64,000 nucleotides of DNA from Pyrus communis (GCF_963583255.1 NC_084816.1:17285100-17349099), one strand, 5' to 3'. Counted from the first letter of the stretch, positions 32,869-46,203 are shown. Made by a program: numbers and translations. Notes: a model not told the origin generated them from the letters alone.

Positions 32869-35330
32869 TGATCAGGCATCTCTTCTTGTCTTAGTAATTA
32901 CTTAGCTTTCAATCCTAGTCATATCCATATATATACACACATATTTTATATATATATATATATATCACAAATGTCAAAGACTAGTAGCCGTGTACGATTT
33001 CGAGAAACAGTTTAATTAGATAACCATTTATAGGAAAAAGAAGAAAATAATGCTTTCAATTCGACTAACAAGGTTTATATCATCATTGTTATTATTAGTT
33101 ACCTATGAATTCTGTAAATTAAGGCGTAGTTTGTTAGAGAGGTTAGAGAGGATGGGTTCATTGTATTGAAGCCATTTTGAAAGAAAAATTGGATGAAATT
33201 TTTTTTCTATTTTGTCCAAGTTATATGCTACTAAAGAAAAAGATAACTTTACGAATCCCTCTGAAAATGGTAAGTAGAACACAAGTGGCTCAGCTATCAA
33301 TTCGCGGCCCTCGCATAATACTATATTAGGAGTCCCGTACCATATACTCCAAACTACACATACCATGAGAAACTTCAAATTGGAGCAAGATTTTATGAAC
33401 TAGAGAGATGCTATTGGAAAGTATCCAAATAATCTCACCCACTCTTAGCAAGAAATTCATAGGTACAAATGCAATGCCATAGTCCACATACTTTTTATTG
33501 TCAAACAATAGTATATTTTTATTAAATTCGAATTTAGATGTTTATATTCTTGGCTAGAACTTTAAATAATCATTTTGGAAAAGTCATACTCGATCCTCTA
33601 TTTTCAGTTACAAATGAAGTTACCAAGTGACCTGTTCCATTACATCGGTGAAGAGCGTATGAAAACTCTATTAATTTGTTTTATTACACACTTAAATACT
33701 AAATTACAGGAAAAGTTCGAATCTAGAACGCAATGGGTTAAACAGGAAAGCGCTATCCACGTAATCCACCACTTGCCATACGAAACTCTATTAACTCCAT
33801 CTGTTTTGCAAGGTGTAGAAGAATGTCATATGGCATATGTTTGGAAGTATTTTTAATAACTAAAAGAGCTATCAGTTCACCAAATGCACTTTTGATAGTG
33901 TTTGGCAAAAAAAAAAAAAAAAAAAAAAAAAAAATTAAGAGTGCTTCTTAGTTGAAAAAAAAAAAAAACACTTAAGTCCAACTAAAAGTGTTTTTGCACA
34001 TAAATTTTGTGTACATTTGTTTTTATATATTTGCTTCTGCATTTCTCTCATCATCCATCAACTTTTCTAATACTATATCCCTAGTTCTCACATGTATTGC
34101 CCCACCATATCTAGCAAAAAATTTAAAAACAAATTGTTAACCTCTTCCACGATTTATTGCATGTACTGAGAGGGACGTGCAAGAAGCCAGGAGCGAAGTC
34201 CCAATTTCACTTAATGTGATACAGAAGGCTGAAGGCAGGTCGAATCATCGGGTGAGATTTCCTCATCCATGATCTTGACTAACAAGCCATTATGGTTGGG
34301 GCGTTTCTTTACTTTCTAGGTTGTATTTGGTCACTTATTAGCATTGCCAGGTCGAGTTTAATATGTCAACATTGGAAAGACAGCCATTATATAGAGTAAG
34401 AGTTAGTTGATTTTTTTCTTTTTAATTTTAAAGAATTTTTGTGTGTGTTTAGGACTAGTCCATTTGAGTAATTGTAAAAAGGGGTGTACCTACCATAAAA
34501 CTCAATTAAAGTTTGGATGTAATGAGAAGTTTTTTGGGTGTAAATCGAATTCTTGTGTTTTTAATTTTCTGTTGTAGAAGGGTTGAAGTTTAAGAGATGG
34601 TTGGAGTTGGGAGAAAATAGGTACAGAGAGAAATATGGACCACATCATAATTTCTCATTTAGTGACCGCAAATTAAGGTGTTGTATGTATTGGTCACAGA
34701 TTATCAACTTATGTTCTGTTCGGTACTCAAACTTTGTAAGTAGTGGATTATTCTAGTGGTTTTTCTTTGTACTCATAACACATAAAGGTATATCACGTGT
34801 CATAATATAAATGGACGACATGATTGATATGTCTCATTTTTTTGATATATTTTCTAGTATCCTTCTACTTATATTACAACACATGGTGTACTCCCCTTTA
34901 TATTTCGTGTAGGCTAAAAAATCTCCCCTCTATATTCCAATGCAATGTGAGTGCAAATCATTTTCCCTTCCCATAATTTAGATGAATTTAGTATAGATTA
35001 TCTTAGGTCTGTTTAAAAAAAAAAAAAAAAAAAAAACGAGTACCCAAACTTTGAAGGATCTTGTAACTCATGATATCCAATGTAGTATGTACAGCCAGAT
35101 TTTGTCTTCCATTTTGTGTAATTAGATTTTATTTTCTCTAAAAGCACATTTCATAACATGCTTTGCTCGGAGGCTCAGGCTTCCAGCTTGGATTAGGCAT
35201 GAGGCCATTAATTTTTAAAGTAAAACTGTTGGCCCACTATGATGCCAATACCAATATGTCCTGCACTGCATACCTTTCATGTGAAATCAGTTTCCTTTTC
35301 TTGCCTTTATTTTTGTTTCGGAAAAATTAG
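32869..35330. other. Intergenic with simple repeats, no gene recognised
   Basis: It contains TA and TG microsatellites near 32930-32965, an A tract of more than 25 at about 33908-33934, another A run at 33956-33968, and an A tract near 35017-35036. Frames on both strands at 33103-33856 have no recognisable domain. A and T tracts next to inverted-repeat-like sequence near 33880-34000 (cactttt.. aaaagtg) suggest an old MITE, but the ends could not be fixed. Confidence 0.35.
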
Positions 35331-37351
35331 GATTCAGTCCCTAGTTACCAATGTTCATAAATTGAAATCTTATTGGTTTTTAGTTTTTGATCGAAGTTTT
35401 TTGACTTTGTACACCTCAGCATTTTACTATTAAAATACTTTCATGTCATCTTTTTATTTTTTATACAAATTTTAATTTATAATTTCTACCACATTATCAC
35501 ATTTGTAATTGAAAATCTCAAAATTCTCTCACTCAAATTTATGTTTATCTTCAAATTCAACATTGTTATATTGAATATGAACCTTCAAATTTAAATTTTG
35601 CTAAAAAAAATTTCAAACTTACTTTTTCTCCATGGCCATCATATTGCAAAAATCATAACAAATCACCATTATATTGCTATGAACACAATTTTAATTTCAT
35701 TGGATACATTCTCTTCTCTTGTTCCTTAATCCATGTACCCAACGTTTAATCTATACTACCATTGTAACTTTTCCTTCTAAATTATTTTGTACCCATAAAT
35801 GTATAACTTTTTCCTATAAGATTTATATAGTATGTACCCTTAAGTAAATTGGTCATATGGTTTGCTTCCATTTTTCTATCCTTTAATCATTTTTTACATT
35901 AAGAATTTATATGGGCACATTTTTATTTATTTATTTTTGTTGTTGTTGTTGTCACATGTGGGTTTTAATTTTGAAATTGTATATGAGTACATTCTTGTGA
36001 ATTACTATAATTGTACATGGATCCATTCTTAAGGGAACATTTATCTTTTATCATGACATTCAATAAATAAAAAAATTATTTTCATAACTTATTCTCCACA
36101 TTTTAATCACCAATTTTTAATTGGTTTAAGGTTTTCTAAGGGTGGAGTTTGTAATCCCATAAACGTTAAATTTCAAATCTTATGAGACCTTATATTCCAT
36201 AAATGTGGTAATTTATTTTATTTAATTGTTTTAAATGTTCGGACAAAAAAATTGCTTTAAAGGATGTCTATATTACAATATTTAATATAATGTTTAATTT
36301 AAAATATAAAATAGTTGACATGGAAATTGATTAATGCTAATATGTTGATGTGTACAAAGTCAAAGGACTTTGATTAAAATCTAAAAACTAATAGGGTTTC
36401 AAGCAATGTACACTAGGAGAATTTATCGTATATAGCCAAAATTTAACATGCAAATTCAAAAATGTCAGTTTTTATAAAATATTTCAAATATAGCCAAAAT
36501 GCCACTTGAATAGACCCAATTGCCCTTAAAATTTACACCTAGTTACATCAAAATCCTTTCAAATCTTGTGTCATTGTTAATGAGGTTTTGGGAGCGGTAA
36601 ACTGGACACATATGAATGTATATTAGTTACAGCCATGGTTGAACAAGGAAGACACCATGGATGTACGTCAGCTGCACCATTGCAAAGATGGAAACACATT
36701 CTACTTGTCTATCCTAAGTATAAAATTCGAAGAACTCTACCACAAGTATAAAGTTCAAAGAATAAATTAGATTAGTAGAACAGATGAGAGCCATGGAAAC
36801 GGCCATTAAATCAAAAGGATCCAAACGTGTTATAATTGGTGGACTGGGCATGCCTTTCATGCTCAATATCCATCGCTTAATTAAATAGCTAATCTAACTT
36901 TAGTGATCCAACAAATGTGCAGAATGCCATGAGAACGTTAATGGCAATTTCCATGAAAGTTACCGCAAAATACCAATTGAATCTTACACAAAAAGATACA
37001 TAAATTGTATTTTTGTGTAATTTTTTTCATGGTCTTGGTTCTAAGTTTGTCAATTATGAAATGAACTTGAGAATATAATGGGCTCAATTCCATCAGAACA
37101 AATACCCCATCCTTTTTCTATATTTTTGAATTACAATATAGAACACTAAATTGAAAATGAACAAAAAAGAACGAACAGAAAAAGCTCCTCTTTGGTGTGT
37201 GGTTTTGTAATTAGGAGAGTACTTTGGTATATTAATGTGAGGTTTTGGGTAAATTTGAAAGTTTTTATAAAAATTGATATTTATGAATTTAAGAGCTAAA
37301 TTTTAGCTATAAACGATAAATTCTCATACACTAATGACTAGGGACCGCATC
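35331..37351. mobile_element. TIR element (host of a nested Mutator-like element)
   Basis: The left terminal repeat runs from about 35331 (gattcagtccctagttacca) for about 110 bp and includes ttggtttttagtttttgatc and tttgactttgtacac. Its inverse occurs at about 36310-36416 (gtgtacaaagtcaaagg, ctaaaaactaatagg) but breaks off there, and its last 20 bp or so resume at 37326-37351 after the nested element. Rejoined, the right end reads gatgcggtccctagtcatta inverted. The interior is AT-rich and non-coding. No clear target duplication was found for this outer element, so the exact ends are approximate. Confidence 0.65.
36417..37325. mobile_element. Mutator-like element nested in another TIR
   Basis: The ends are inverted repeats, gagaatttatcgtatatagc on the left and gagaatttatcgtttatagc on the right, about 80 bp each. 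The flanks are GTACACTAG (36408-36416) and ATACACTAA (37326-37334), a 9-bp duplication with seven matching bases. The 909-bp interior has no transposase and no recognisable captured gene. Confidence 0.72.
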
Positions 37352-37474
37352 TAAAGTGGTGAACTAGAATTGACGTCACCAAGGGCAAACAACCAAAACT
37401 TACGAAGAAAGTCCAAACAGAGGATGAACAAGGAGAATTACATGCATGGCTCCAAGAAAACACGAGTCTAAAGG

Positions 37475-37880
37475 GGTTGCTACTAAGAAAGCTGTTGCAG
37501 CATGAGCAACGTCACCCCACAAATACGCTACAACCTTGGGTTTGCTAGAGGACAAGGCAAGCCATTGATCCTTGTTGAGAATATGCATAAGCGAAGATGG
37601 TGGTATGTCGACCCAAGTAGAATAGCTCATCTCTGCACTTGTCTGCAATGCCAAAGAGTCCGCCACCTTGTTGGCTGATTGAGGAACCTAAGACACTTCA
37701 CACTTGGAAGGAATCCCCAACCTCCAAAATTATCCTTAGTGTAGGAAAAGCCTCTCATCTGCCATTCTCATTGGAGTTTTGCAATGCGAGAATAGTTTCC
37801 TTAGAATCCGATTCTACAATTTCACTGAAGCCATGTTATTTTGCAACAAGAATGCTTTCAAGCTCCCACCCATTAGGTCT
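37475..37880 (-). pseudogene. RNase H-like domain remnant of a non-LTR retrotransposon
   Basis: On the minus strand the pieces ESILVAK, HGFSEIVESDSKETILAL, NSNENGR, EAFPTLRIILEVGDSFQ and VPQSANKVADSLALQT follow in order, separated by stops or shifts. They match the plant RVT_3-type RNase H domain, in which a tryptophan normally sits before the V-P-x-x-A-N motif; here that codon is TAG. The domain is usually the C-terminal part of plant LINE-like open reading frames. No reverse transcriptase is adjacent. Confidence 0.6.
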
Positions 37881-38449
37881 TCACGTTTCAAAAAAAATAA
37901 TAATCCAACAAAGTGAACCAATTATAAATAAGGTTTTTTAGATATAGACTTTTGCAACTCTTATTTTTTGGATAAAAATCCACCTAAATCTAAACATCAA
38001 AATAAAATCCAAATTTGAAAAAGACTGCCAAATAGAAATGTAATTGACCTATTATTACAAAATATTTACAACTTGTGCCACAATATTCAATTGAAATCAA
38101 TAAATCTTATTACTTACCTTAATTATAATGAACAAATAATTATTGCACATACTAATACCCCTAACATATATAAATATATATATATATATATATACACACA
38201 GACACACACATAAATACATTCAAAAGTATATCATACTACTAAAAGTTCAATATACATATAATTTACCTATATGTATATAGTACTACTATACGTTCAAATA
38301 TATATATGTGCAGTACTAACGTATATGTTATAAAATTATTATATGTAATTAGTTTACCTATTTGTAAATTTATGATCATCAAATAATATATTTTGTAGGT
38401 AAATTAATAATATTTTGTAGGTAAATTAGTATTAAATAAAATAATATTG

Positions 38450-38552
38450 CTTTATTATGTAGGTAAATTATTTTGCATGTATTTTGCATATATTGGGTTT
38501 GTTTATTATGTAGGTAAATTATTTTTCATGTATTTTACATAGATGGGGTAAA
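38450..38552. repeat. Short tandem direct repeat in AT-rich DNA
   Basis: Two neighbouring units of about 57 bp share ttattatgtaggtaaattat and catgtatttt. The surrounding 37.9-38.8 kb is extremely AT-rich, holds a TA/CA microsatellite near 38175-38210 and carries no gene. Confidence 0.5.
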
Positions 38553-38788
38553 TTATTTTGAGCAATCTAACATTTTAAAATTTTAATAGTAGGTGCCCTA
38601 TTTGAATCAAATAACAATTTTTTAAGGTAAATTATTTTGCATGAAGTTTTACATTTTTTATTTTTTATTTTTTTTTATTTTTTTATATATATGTGTGTGA
38701 AATAATTTACCCACATTAATATGTAAAATATAATTTTAGTGACTTAAATAAGCATGTCAATATATTAGACATTTTTATTGTTATTATA

Positions 38789-39211
38789 TGACACACCCCG
38801 ATCGAGATCAGGGCATGCTGGCCGTCACGTGGAAGTGACGTAACCATGTGCACAGTGCGGAAGCTAATAAAATAATAATGGAAAATGTACGAATAAATAA
38901 AAACTGGTTTTACATAAAGCAATAACAAGTGCGAGCATAAGTGTGACGCTAAGTTCAGAGCATAAAGCCTAAACAGTCCGGGAGAAAATGTCGTAACAAA
39001 AGTACACCCGAAGGTGGTCCTACGCTGGTGATCGTCTGTCAGAAATGCCGGGAAAATCCTCAGGGAAACCGCCAAACGTGCTAGCCAACTAGAACCTGGA
39101 GGGGCGCAAAACAAAAGCGTGAGTGGGCAAAAACAAAGCTTTTCGAAAACCATTTAACAAATAAGTTATAACCTCTCACCGTAAAACCTGTATACTTCCC
39201 AGAAAATAGAT

Positions 39212-39247
<36 letters not shown>

Positions 39248-40973
39248 TAATCATGCTCCAGAATATGCTAGGCCAAAATCTCAAAATGAAATGCAAGTGC
39301 TCAGGTATAAATCATATCAACATCATATAATCTGTCAGCCGGAGTCACCTAACGTGACCTGTACGGCTGAATCTAGAGCTCAAATCTCAATCTCACTAAC
39401 TAGACCTGCACACGAGTCGGAACCACCTAAAGTGGTCTGTACGACAGGCTTGGGTGTAATATATAAATACGCTCAAGTGCTACGATCACGTGAAGGCTGG
39501 GCGAATAATCGCGGGTCACCTATGAGTCGGAACCACCTAGAGTGGTCTGTACGACAGGGCTGTGCACCTAACTTGGATCCAAGCTGAGCGTGTGGTGCAG
39601 AAGGTGAACATCACGTGAAAGACTGTGCCCAACTCTAAGCGGGAGCACTAACACCGGGGGTGCAAGTTATGAGCTCTCTATGCATCTAAATCACTACTGA
39701 ACGTAAATATAAATCACCACTCACCTGGCACTTACCTGTGCGTCCGCAGCACCAATACACACATATATACAAATGCAAGTAACCATGCATAACAAATGGC
39801 AATATAATATATGGCATATAACTAATAACGTTTAAATCGATTTCTGGGAAAATATAAGTATATAGGTATATACGGAAAACCAAAAACCCACTCACTGGTA
39901 TGTGGAAGGGTCGTAACCCCCCTGCCTCGAATGACCACGCTCGTCCTCGGGATAGGATTCACCTATAAGCGAAACAACTACAAAAACGTTAATTTTAAAA
40001 CACATAACCAACCTTTAGAAATAACTTCTCATACAATGCTCAAATTGGGTGTATGAATACACCAACGTGATCTACTCAACCTCAAGAACATCCCCATATT
40101 TTTAAAATAATTTTTCACCGTCGCATGCGCAGGCACGTGCCTGGCACGCTGACGGCGTCAGTTGACGCCGTCAGGAATATTCCGTTATACCTAACAGATT
40201 CCGTCAACGGCGTCAGGAATATTTCGTCAGATTTGACAGAATATTTCGTCAGATTTGACGGAATATTCCGTCGTCTTCTCCGGCGAGGCTTCGGAGTCGT
40301 CGCCGGCGCCGGAAAATCGGGAAAACTTTGAATCGTCCTATCTTCTTCGTTTTTCAACCAAATTTCATAAAATTGGTACCAAAATGAAGCTTACAACGAG
40401 AGGAACACAATCATACCACTTTCAAGTGCCAAAATCCACAAAATCTCACCTGGAAAATCACCCCAACTCCGGCCAACCTCGAAACTCGTGATCTCGACGT
40501 CCAAAACCTTCAAACGAACCACCCCGAGCCTCATAGGGACCTCACCAAGCTTCCTACAAGCTTGAAATTCCCAAAAAAATGAGAAATTACATGTGCATGA
40601 ACAGTACCCAAAATCGGGTATCCCGAGTTCGACGTGAAAACGAAGGTATTCTTACCTGAAATGGATATGGTTGGACTCCTACGAGCTTCACGAGCATGGA
40701 TATGTACTTGATATGTACTTTGTTTCTTCGATCTGTAAAGGTTTGATGAGGTTGTGTGTGTGTCCATACGTTTCAAGGAAAATGGGAAAGGAATGGGGCT
40801 CGGGACAGGGTGCAGGAATAGGGAGAAAAGGGTGTGGAGTGTGGGAGAGTGTGTGTGGCCCAAAACATGCCAACAAAACTCAAAAACATAACACAAAACG
40901 TAAAGAAATCGAACTAGGGGCAAAATCGTCTTTTCACGCATACGTTTTAAAATTCCCAGGACGGGCTGTCACA
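38789..40973 (-). repeat. Long terminal repeat (3') of the Ty3/gypsy element
   Basis: On the minus strand the LTR starts TGTGACAGCCCG at 40973, directly after the purine-rich aaggtgggtaggt, and ends GGGTGTGTCA at 38789, about 2.2 kb. It contains a (TA)n microsatellite at about 39212-39246, two copies of a phrase with gtcggaaccaccta and gtggtctgtacgacag (near 39416 and 39526), and a GC-richer palindromic stretch at 40145-40275 with repeated ggaatattccgtc motifs. The matching 5' LTR is not in the window. Confidence 0.8.
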
Positions 40974-41031
40974 ACCTACCCACCTTATTAGAATTTCGTC
41001 CCGAAATTCCAAAACAACAAATAACAAACCC

Positions 41032-44000
41032 CTAGTGATCAAAGAACAACCGAGGATACAAATCCCTCATCCGATCTTCTGTTTCCCACGTGGCTTCCTC
41101 CACGGAATGATTCCTCCACAAAACTTTCACCAAGTTCACCGTCTTGTTCCTCAGAACCTTTTCCTTCCAATCTAGTATCGTCAGTGGTTCCTCATCATAA
41201 GTCAGATCTGGATTAATTTCCAAAGGTTGATGAGGTATCACATGAGACGGATCAGCAACATAATGTCGAAGCATAGACACGTGAAAAACGTTATGTACTC
41301 TAGCTAACTCCGGAGGCAACTCCAACCTGTAAGCTACCTCACCAACTCGCTCAGTGACCATGTATGGTCCAATGTACCTGAGACTCAACTTACCTTTCTT
41401 TCCAAACCGTACAACACCTCTCCATTGTGAAAGCTTCAGAAACACCCAATCTCCAACCTCATACACTCTGTCTGTAGCATGCCGATCTGCTAAACTCTTC
41501 TGCCTGTCCTAGGCTGCCTTCAGGTTAGACTTAATTACCTGAACATTTTGAGTAGTCTCCTCAACAATCTCCGGACCCACTAAAACTCTTTCTCCAACCT
41601 CTGACAAACACAACGGTGTGCAACAAGATCTACCATACAATGCCTCAAACGGTGCCATGCCGATACTCGAATGAAAGCTGTTGTTGTAGGCAAATTCCAT
41701 TAAGTCCAACCGCTTGTGCCAAGCATCATCAAATTGTAGCACCGAAGTTCGCAACATATCCTCCAAAGTTTGAATGGTTCTCTCTGACTGTCCGTCCGTC
41801 TGAGGATGATACGCCGTACTATAAAGTAGTCTCGTACCCAATGCTTCCTGAAATGTTACCCAAAACTTGGATGTAAATCGTGGATCACGATCTGAGACAA
41901 TACTCACAGGGACACCATGGTACTTCACAATCTTCTAATAAACAATTCCGCTAAACGGCCCAAAGAATACTTCTCCCTCACTGGAATAAAATGTGCTGAC
42001 TTAGCAAGCTGATCAACAATCACCCAAATGCCGTCAAAGCCATTATGTGTACGCGGAAGCTTATACACAAAATCCATAGTAATATTTTCCCATTTCCACT
42101 CTGGAACGGGAAGCGGCTGCAACAACCCAAACGGCTTCTTCCTTTCCGCCTTAACTTGCTGACAAATAGCACATTTACTCACATACTCAGCTATTTCCCT
42201 CTTCATACCCGGCCAATAATAAAATGGTCGAATGGTATGATACATTTTAGTAGCTCCTGGATGCATGACGTAAGCCGAGATATGTGCCTCATCAAGAATT
42301 ACTTTCTTTAATTCCAAATTATTAGGCACAAACATCCTACCTTCCTGCATCAACATGTCATCCGAATCACGAACTCTGAGGTCTCTCCTCCTTTCCTGAT
42401 CTCGAGCTTGGATCAATTCCTGAGTTTCCCCATCAGCTACCTGAGCTTCAGGCACACGATCAACTAAAATCGGCCTAACTTCAAAATTAGCAAGTAAAGC
42501 CACATCTTGACCTTCTGCTTCCAACCTCACTCCCGTAGAACGTAAGTCCGCCAAAAGAGGAATACGACTAGCGTACAACGCATTAATACGGCCCTGAGAC
42601 TTCCTGCTAAGTGCATCAGCAACTACATTTGCACGACTAGGGTGATAATCAATCGTGCAGTCATAATCACTGAGCAACTCCATCCACCTCCGCTGACGAA
42701 GATTAAGATCTTTCTGCGTAAAAAGATACTGAAGACTCTTATGATCTGTAAAGATCCTACATTTCTCTCCATAAAGGTAATGTATCCACAACTTTAACGC
42801 AAAGATAATAGCGGCCAACTCTAAATCATGTGTAGAGTAATTCAACTCATGAGGTTTCAACTGTCGCGAAGCATAAGCAATCACCCTACCATGCTGCATC
42901 AACACACATCCCAGACCATTCAAAGAAGCATCACTATAAACCTCGAAATCCCCACTATCGTCCGGGAGTGCCAAAACAGGTGCATGAGTGAGACAATACT
43001 TCAACTGCTGGAAACTCTGCTCACACTTATCATCCCACTCAAATTTAACGTCTTTCCTCGTTAACCTCGTCAGTGGTAAAGCAATCACAGAAAAATCCTT
43101 AACAAACCGCCGATAATACCCTGCTAAACCAAGGAAACTTCTCACCTAAGTGACGGTTCGCGGTTGCTCCCATTTCTCCACCGCTGCGATCTTCTGAGGG
43201 TCCACCAAAATACCCTGAGCTAAAATGATGTGCCCCAAAAACGCAACTTGATCTAACCAAAACTGGCACTTGCTAAACTTAGCATATAGTTGGTGTTCCC
43301 TCAACCTTTTCAACACCAAAGTAAGATGTCGAACATGCTCCGCCTTGGACTTCGAATACACCAAAATGTCGTCGATGAAAACAATAACAAACCTATCTAA
43401 ATATGGCTGGAACACCTGGTTCATCAAATCCATAAAAGCAGCTGGTGCGTTCGTCAACCCAAATGGCATAACCAGAAACTTGTAATGACCATAACGAGTC
43501 TTGAACGCCATCTTAGGAACGTCATCCCTACTAATCTTCAGCTGATAATATCTAGACCTCAAGTCAATCTTGGAGAATACACAAGCACCTCGAAGCTGAT
43601 CAAACAAATCATCGATACGTGGCAACGGATAACGGTTTTTAATCGTCACCCGATTCAATTGCCTGTAATCAATACATAGCCTCAAAGTTTCGTCTTTCTT
43701 CCTCACAAACAATACTGGAGCACCCCAAGGTGAAGTACTAGGCTGAATGAAACCCTTATCCACTAATTCCTGCAACTGAACTTTCAATTCCCTTAACTCA
43801 ACGGGAGCCATACGATAAGGAGTCAAGGAAATAGGATTGGTACCTGGAAGCAACTCAATAGTAAACTCTATGTCTCGGTCTGGTGGTAAACCAGGTAATT
43901 CCTCAGGGAAATCATCGGGAAAGTGTTTGACTACCCTCACATCCTCTACTCTACTAGGAACGACCTCCTCCAACACCACATGAGCTAAGTACCCTCTGGC

Positions 44001-44330
44001 AACTTTTAGATAACAACCTTTTCGCTCGCAAAGCCGAAATAACACCGTGTCTCACCCCACTCTGCTCGCCCACAAAAGTAACTACAGGTAGTCCAGGACG
44101 ATGGAACGTAACTATTTTCCCGTAACAATCAATATTGGCACAATTGAAATGCAACCAATCCGTGCCCAGAATCACATCAAAGTCAACAATGTTTAACGGG
44201 ATAAGATCAGCCGGCATAACCACATCCTCCACTATCACTGGACATCCTGGGTACACACGATCTACAATACATCTCTCCTCTCTAGGCATAGCGAACTCTA
44301 AATCATAACACCACATATCCTAGCTTCACA
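41032..44330 (-). pseudogene. Ty3/gypsy pol, chromodomain type, truncated at the protease
   Basis: The order on the minus strand is protease, reverse transcriptase, RNase H, integrase. The protease end (44316-43954, DVILGTDWLHFN) lacks the catalytic aspartate part. Reverse transcriptase (44045-43146) has [19 protein letters not shown] and FIDDILVYS. RNase H follows (43145 on: VYSDAS, ADALSRK), then integrase with the HHCC finger (CAICQQVK) and core ([18 protein letters not shown]), and a chromodomain-like tail (VLWRNHSVEEATWE). The breaks are a frameshift between protease and reverse transcriptase, GAG to TAG at 43146-43148 (before VRSFLGL), a frameshift near 41925-41928 and CAG to TAG at 41509-41511. 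Four lesions in about 1,100 codons suggest fairly recent decay. Gag and the 5' LTR are missing; the break near 44330 abuts a different transposon. Confidence 0.9.
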
Positions 44331-44368
44331 AACTTGTTTCCGCATCTCTTACACACCTCCTTGACACC

Positions 44369-45300
44369 ATGTCTCTTTTTTCTGAAGTCCAAAAATATTT
44401 TGAATTTGGAGACAGTCATACTAAAGGCTTGTTCATAATGTCACGATCTGCTCAAGCCATCATTTATTCTCTAAGCATCTCATTTTCTTGGTTAAGTGTT
44501 TCTCTAATCATCTCGTTCTCTCCATTAACTATTTCTCTTTGTCTTTCAGACGTTGCATCACGTCTCTCAGTAGTTGCTAATATTGCTGCCATAACAGCAT
44601 TTTTTTCCTCATCTCTAGCCATTTCTCGTGCCATATTCAGTTCACCTTGGCGAGCAAGTTCATCCATATATTTAGTGTAGTCATTTTTGGAAGAACTACC
44701 TTTTTTCTTTGATGCCTTTTAACCTTGAGACCTGAGGGACTAACGAGTCGGTTGGGTCTCCAGCACTTCTTCAGGCGTCCCTTCTATTTTTTCAAATGTG
44801 TCGCCTTCTTGTTCGACCGTCTCTGCCTTTGGCAAACTGTGTAAACCCATGCCGTGCATGATAACTTATGGACCGGTTGCCACAATTTTGTATCTGGGGT
44901 AATCTTTGACAATTTGCCAACCTTCCCATCCGCTGAATGATTTGTTCTAGTTCTTCGCATTGTAGAATGCTTGTGCTTGTAGTGTCTATAAATGTGGGAT
45001 AAGACAATATTATAAAATGCGGGTGTAACACAAATAAATAAATTAAAATATTGATGCGGGTGGAATGCATATAAATAAATAAAAATATTGTCACCTAATC
45101 CGCTAAACTTGTCCCACTACACAGATTACCTGAAGCATGAGAGATGACATTTTTCCAACAAGTAAATGATGCGTTGAGTTTTTTCCAACGACCTTGAAGA
45201 CCTTGACTACTTCTGGCGTCTTTTCCATGTACATCGCAATACGCTTTCATAATTTTACTCCACATTTCTCGCTTATCCATCTCATTACTCGTAATCATGT
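44369..45300 (-). pseudogene. Myb/SANT plus NAM-associated transposon gene, degenerate
   Basis: On the minus strand three pieces follow. 45298-45095 is Myb/SANT-like (EMWSKIMKAYCDVHGKDAR, LQGRWKKLNASF). A piece near 44960-44870 has NKSFSGWEGWQIVKDYPRY. 44667-44464 is a charged helical tail (MAREMARDEEKNAVMAAIL). This is the arrangement of the widespread plant proteins often mislabelled glutathione S-transferase T3-like, which pair with PIF/Harbinger transposases. Stops and shifts separate the pieces, and no transposase is adjacent. The flanking stretch at 45385-45470 matches part of the MITE at 16250-17335. Confidence 0.6.
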
Positions 45301-46195
45301 CATGAGTAATGTGAACCCATCATTCACACAAAGTAAGATCTTCGATGAGCTTTCACATAGTCATTTTTTTCTCTCAAAGCGTAGAAAATATTGAAATGTA
45401 GAAAGTGTAGAAAGTGTAGAAAATATTGAAATGTGGTGTAAGGTGGAAGATGAGGGTTAGGTATTTATAGAATTTTTTTAAAAATTTTTTCTATATTTTT
45501 TTAACAATTTTTCATAATTTTTTTATAAATTTTAATTTAGTTAATCAATCTAGACTGTTGGATTTGAAAAATATTCAAATCCAACAGCCTATAAGTTGAC
45601 ACGTGGCCAACGATCATAATTCTGACCGTTGTGCCTTTTTTTTTTTAAAAAAAAAAATTTTGGGGAAAAATGTGGACCGTTGATCTATGATCGGACGATC
45701 AAGATCAAAATTCAAATTCAATTTTTTTTTTTTTATCATTGGAAATCCAACGGTCCAGATAACCAGTAGTTGGAAATCCAATAGCCCAAGACAGGCCACA
45801 TGGCCTCCCCATATGTTCGCTAAGTACGTTGCGCATACGGGTCCTATGTCTAAATTCTTGTCAGCAACGCGCTCCCAATCGCGAGTGCTTGCCACGCGCC
45901 TGGCCCAAAACAAATTTCAGCTTCCCTCCAATGCCATGTTGGTGTCAGATGGGCCGGTCCATGCCTTTGTCGATTATGGGCTAGCCTGGAGACCAGCTTA
46001 GGCTGGGCTGGAGTAGATTAACCGGGTGCTGAGCTGTTTGGGGGGCTGGGTGCCGGGCTATCAAGTCTCGGTGGAACTGTTATGAAGGGGTGGCGTGGGT
46101 GGGTAGTTGTTTCTGGGATTTAGCTGGGTGTGGAACTTGAAGGGTTTGAGTTTTTATTTTAATGTTTAAAATTAGTTTTAAAAATTGAAAATGAT
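45301..46195. other. Remnant transposon flank
   Basis: It includes gaaaatattgaaatgtggtg (about 45420) shared with the MITE at 16.3 kb, and T- and A-rich tracts (45630-45660, 45720-45734). It also has an inverted ttggatttgaaaaatattcaaatccaa hairpin at about 45558-45584, written here in two halves around its centre: ttggatttgaa and ttcaaatccaa. The end of the parent element could not be located. Confidence 0.4.
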
Positions 46196-46203
46196 ATATT
46201 TAA

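Noticed and set aside
39081..39296. Frame with a tyrosine-isoleucine repeat
   Set aside because: It is the translation of a TA microsatellite in the LTR.
40115..40357. GC-rich open frames on both strands inside the Ty3 LTR
   Set aside because: They are produced by palindromic repeats of the LTR and are not a gene.
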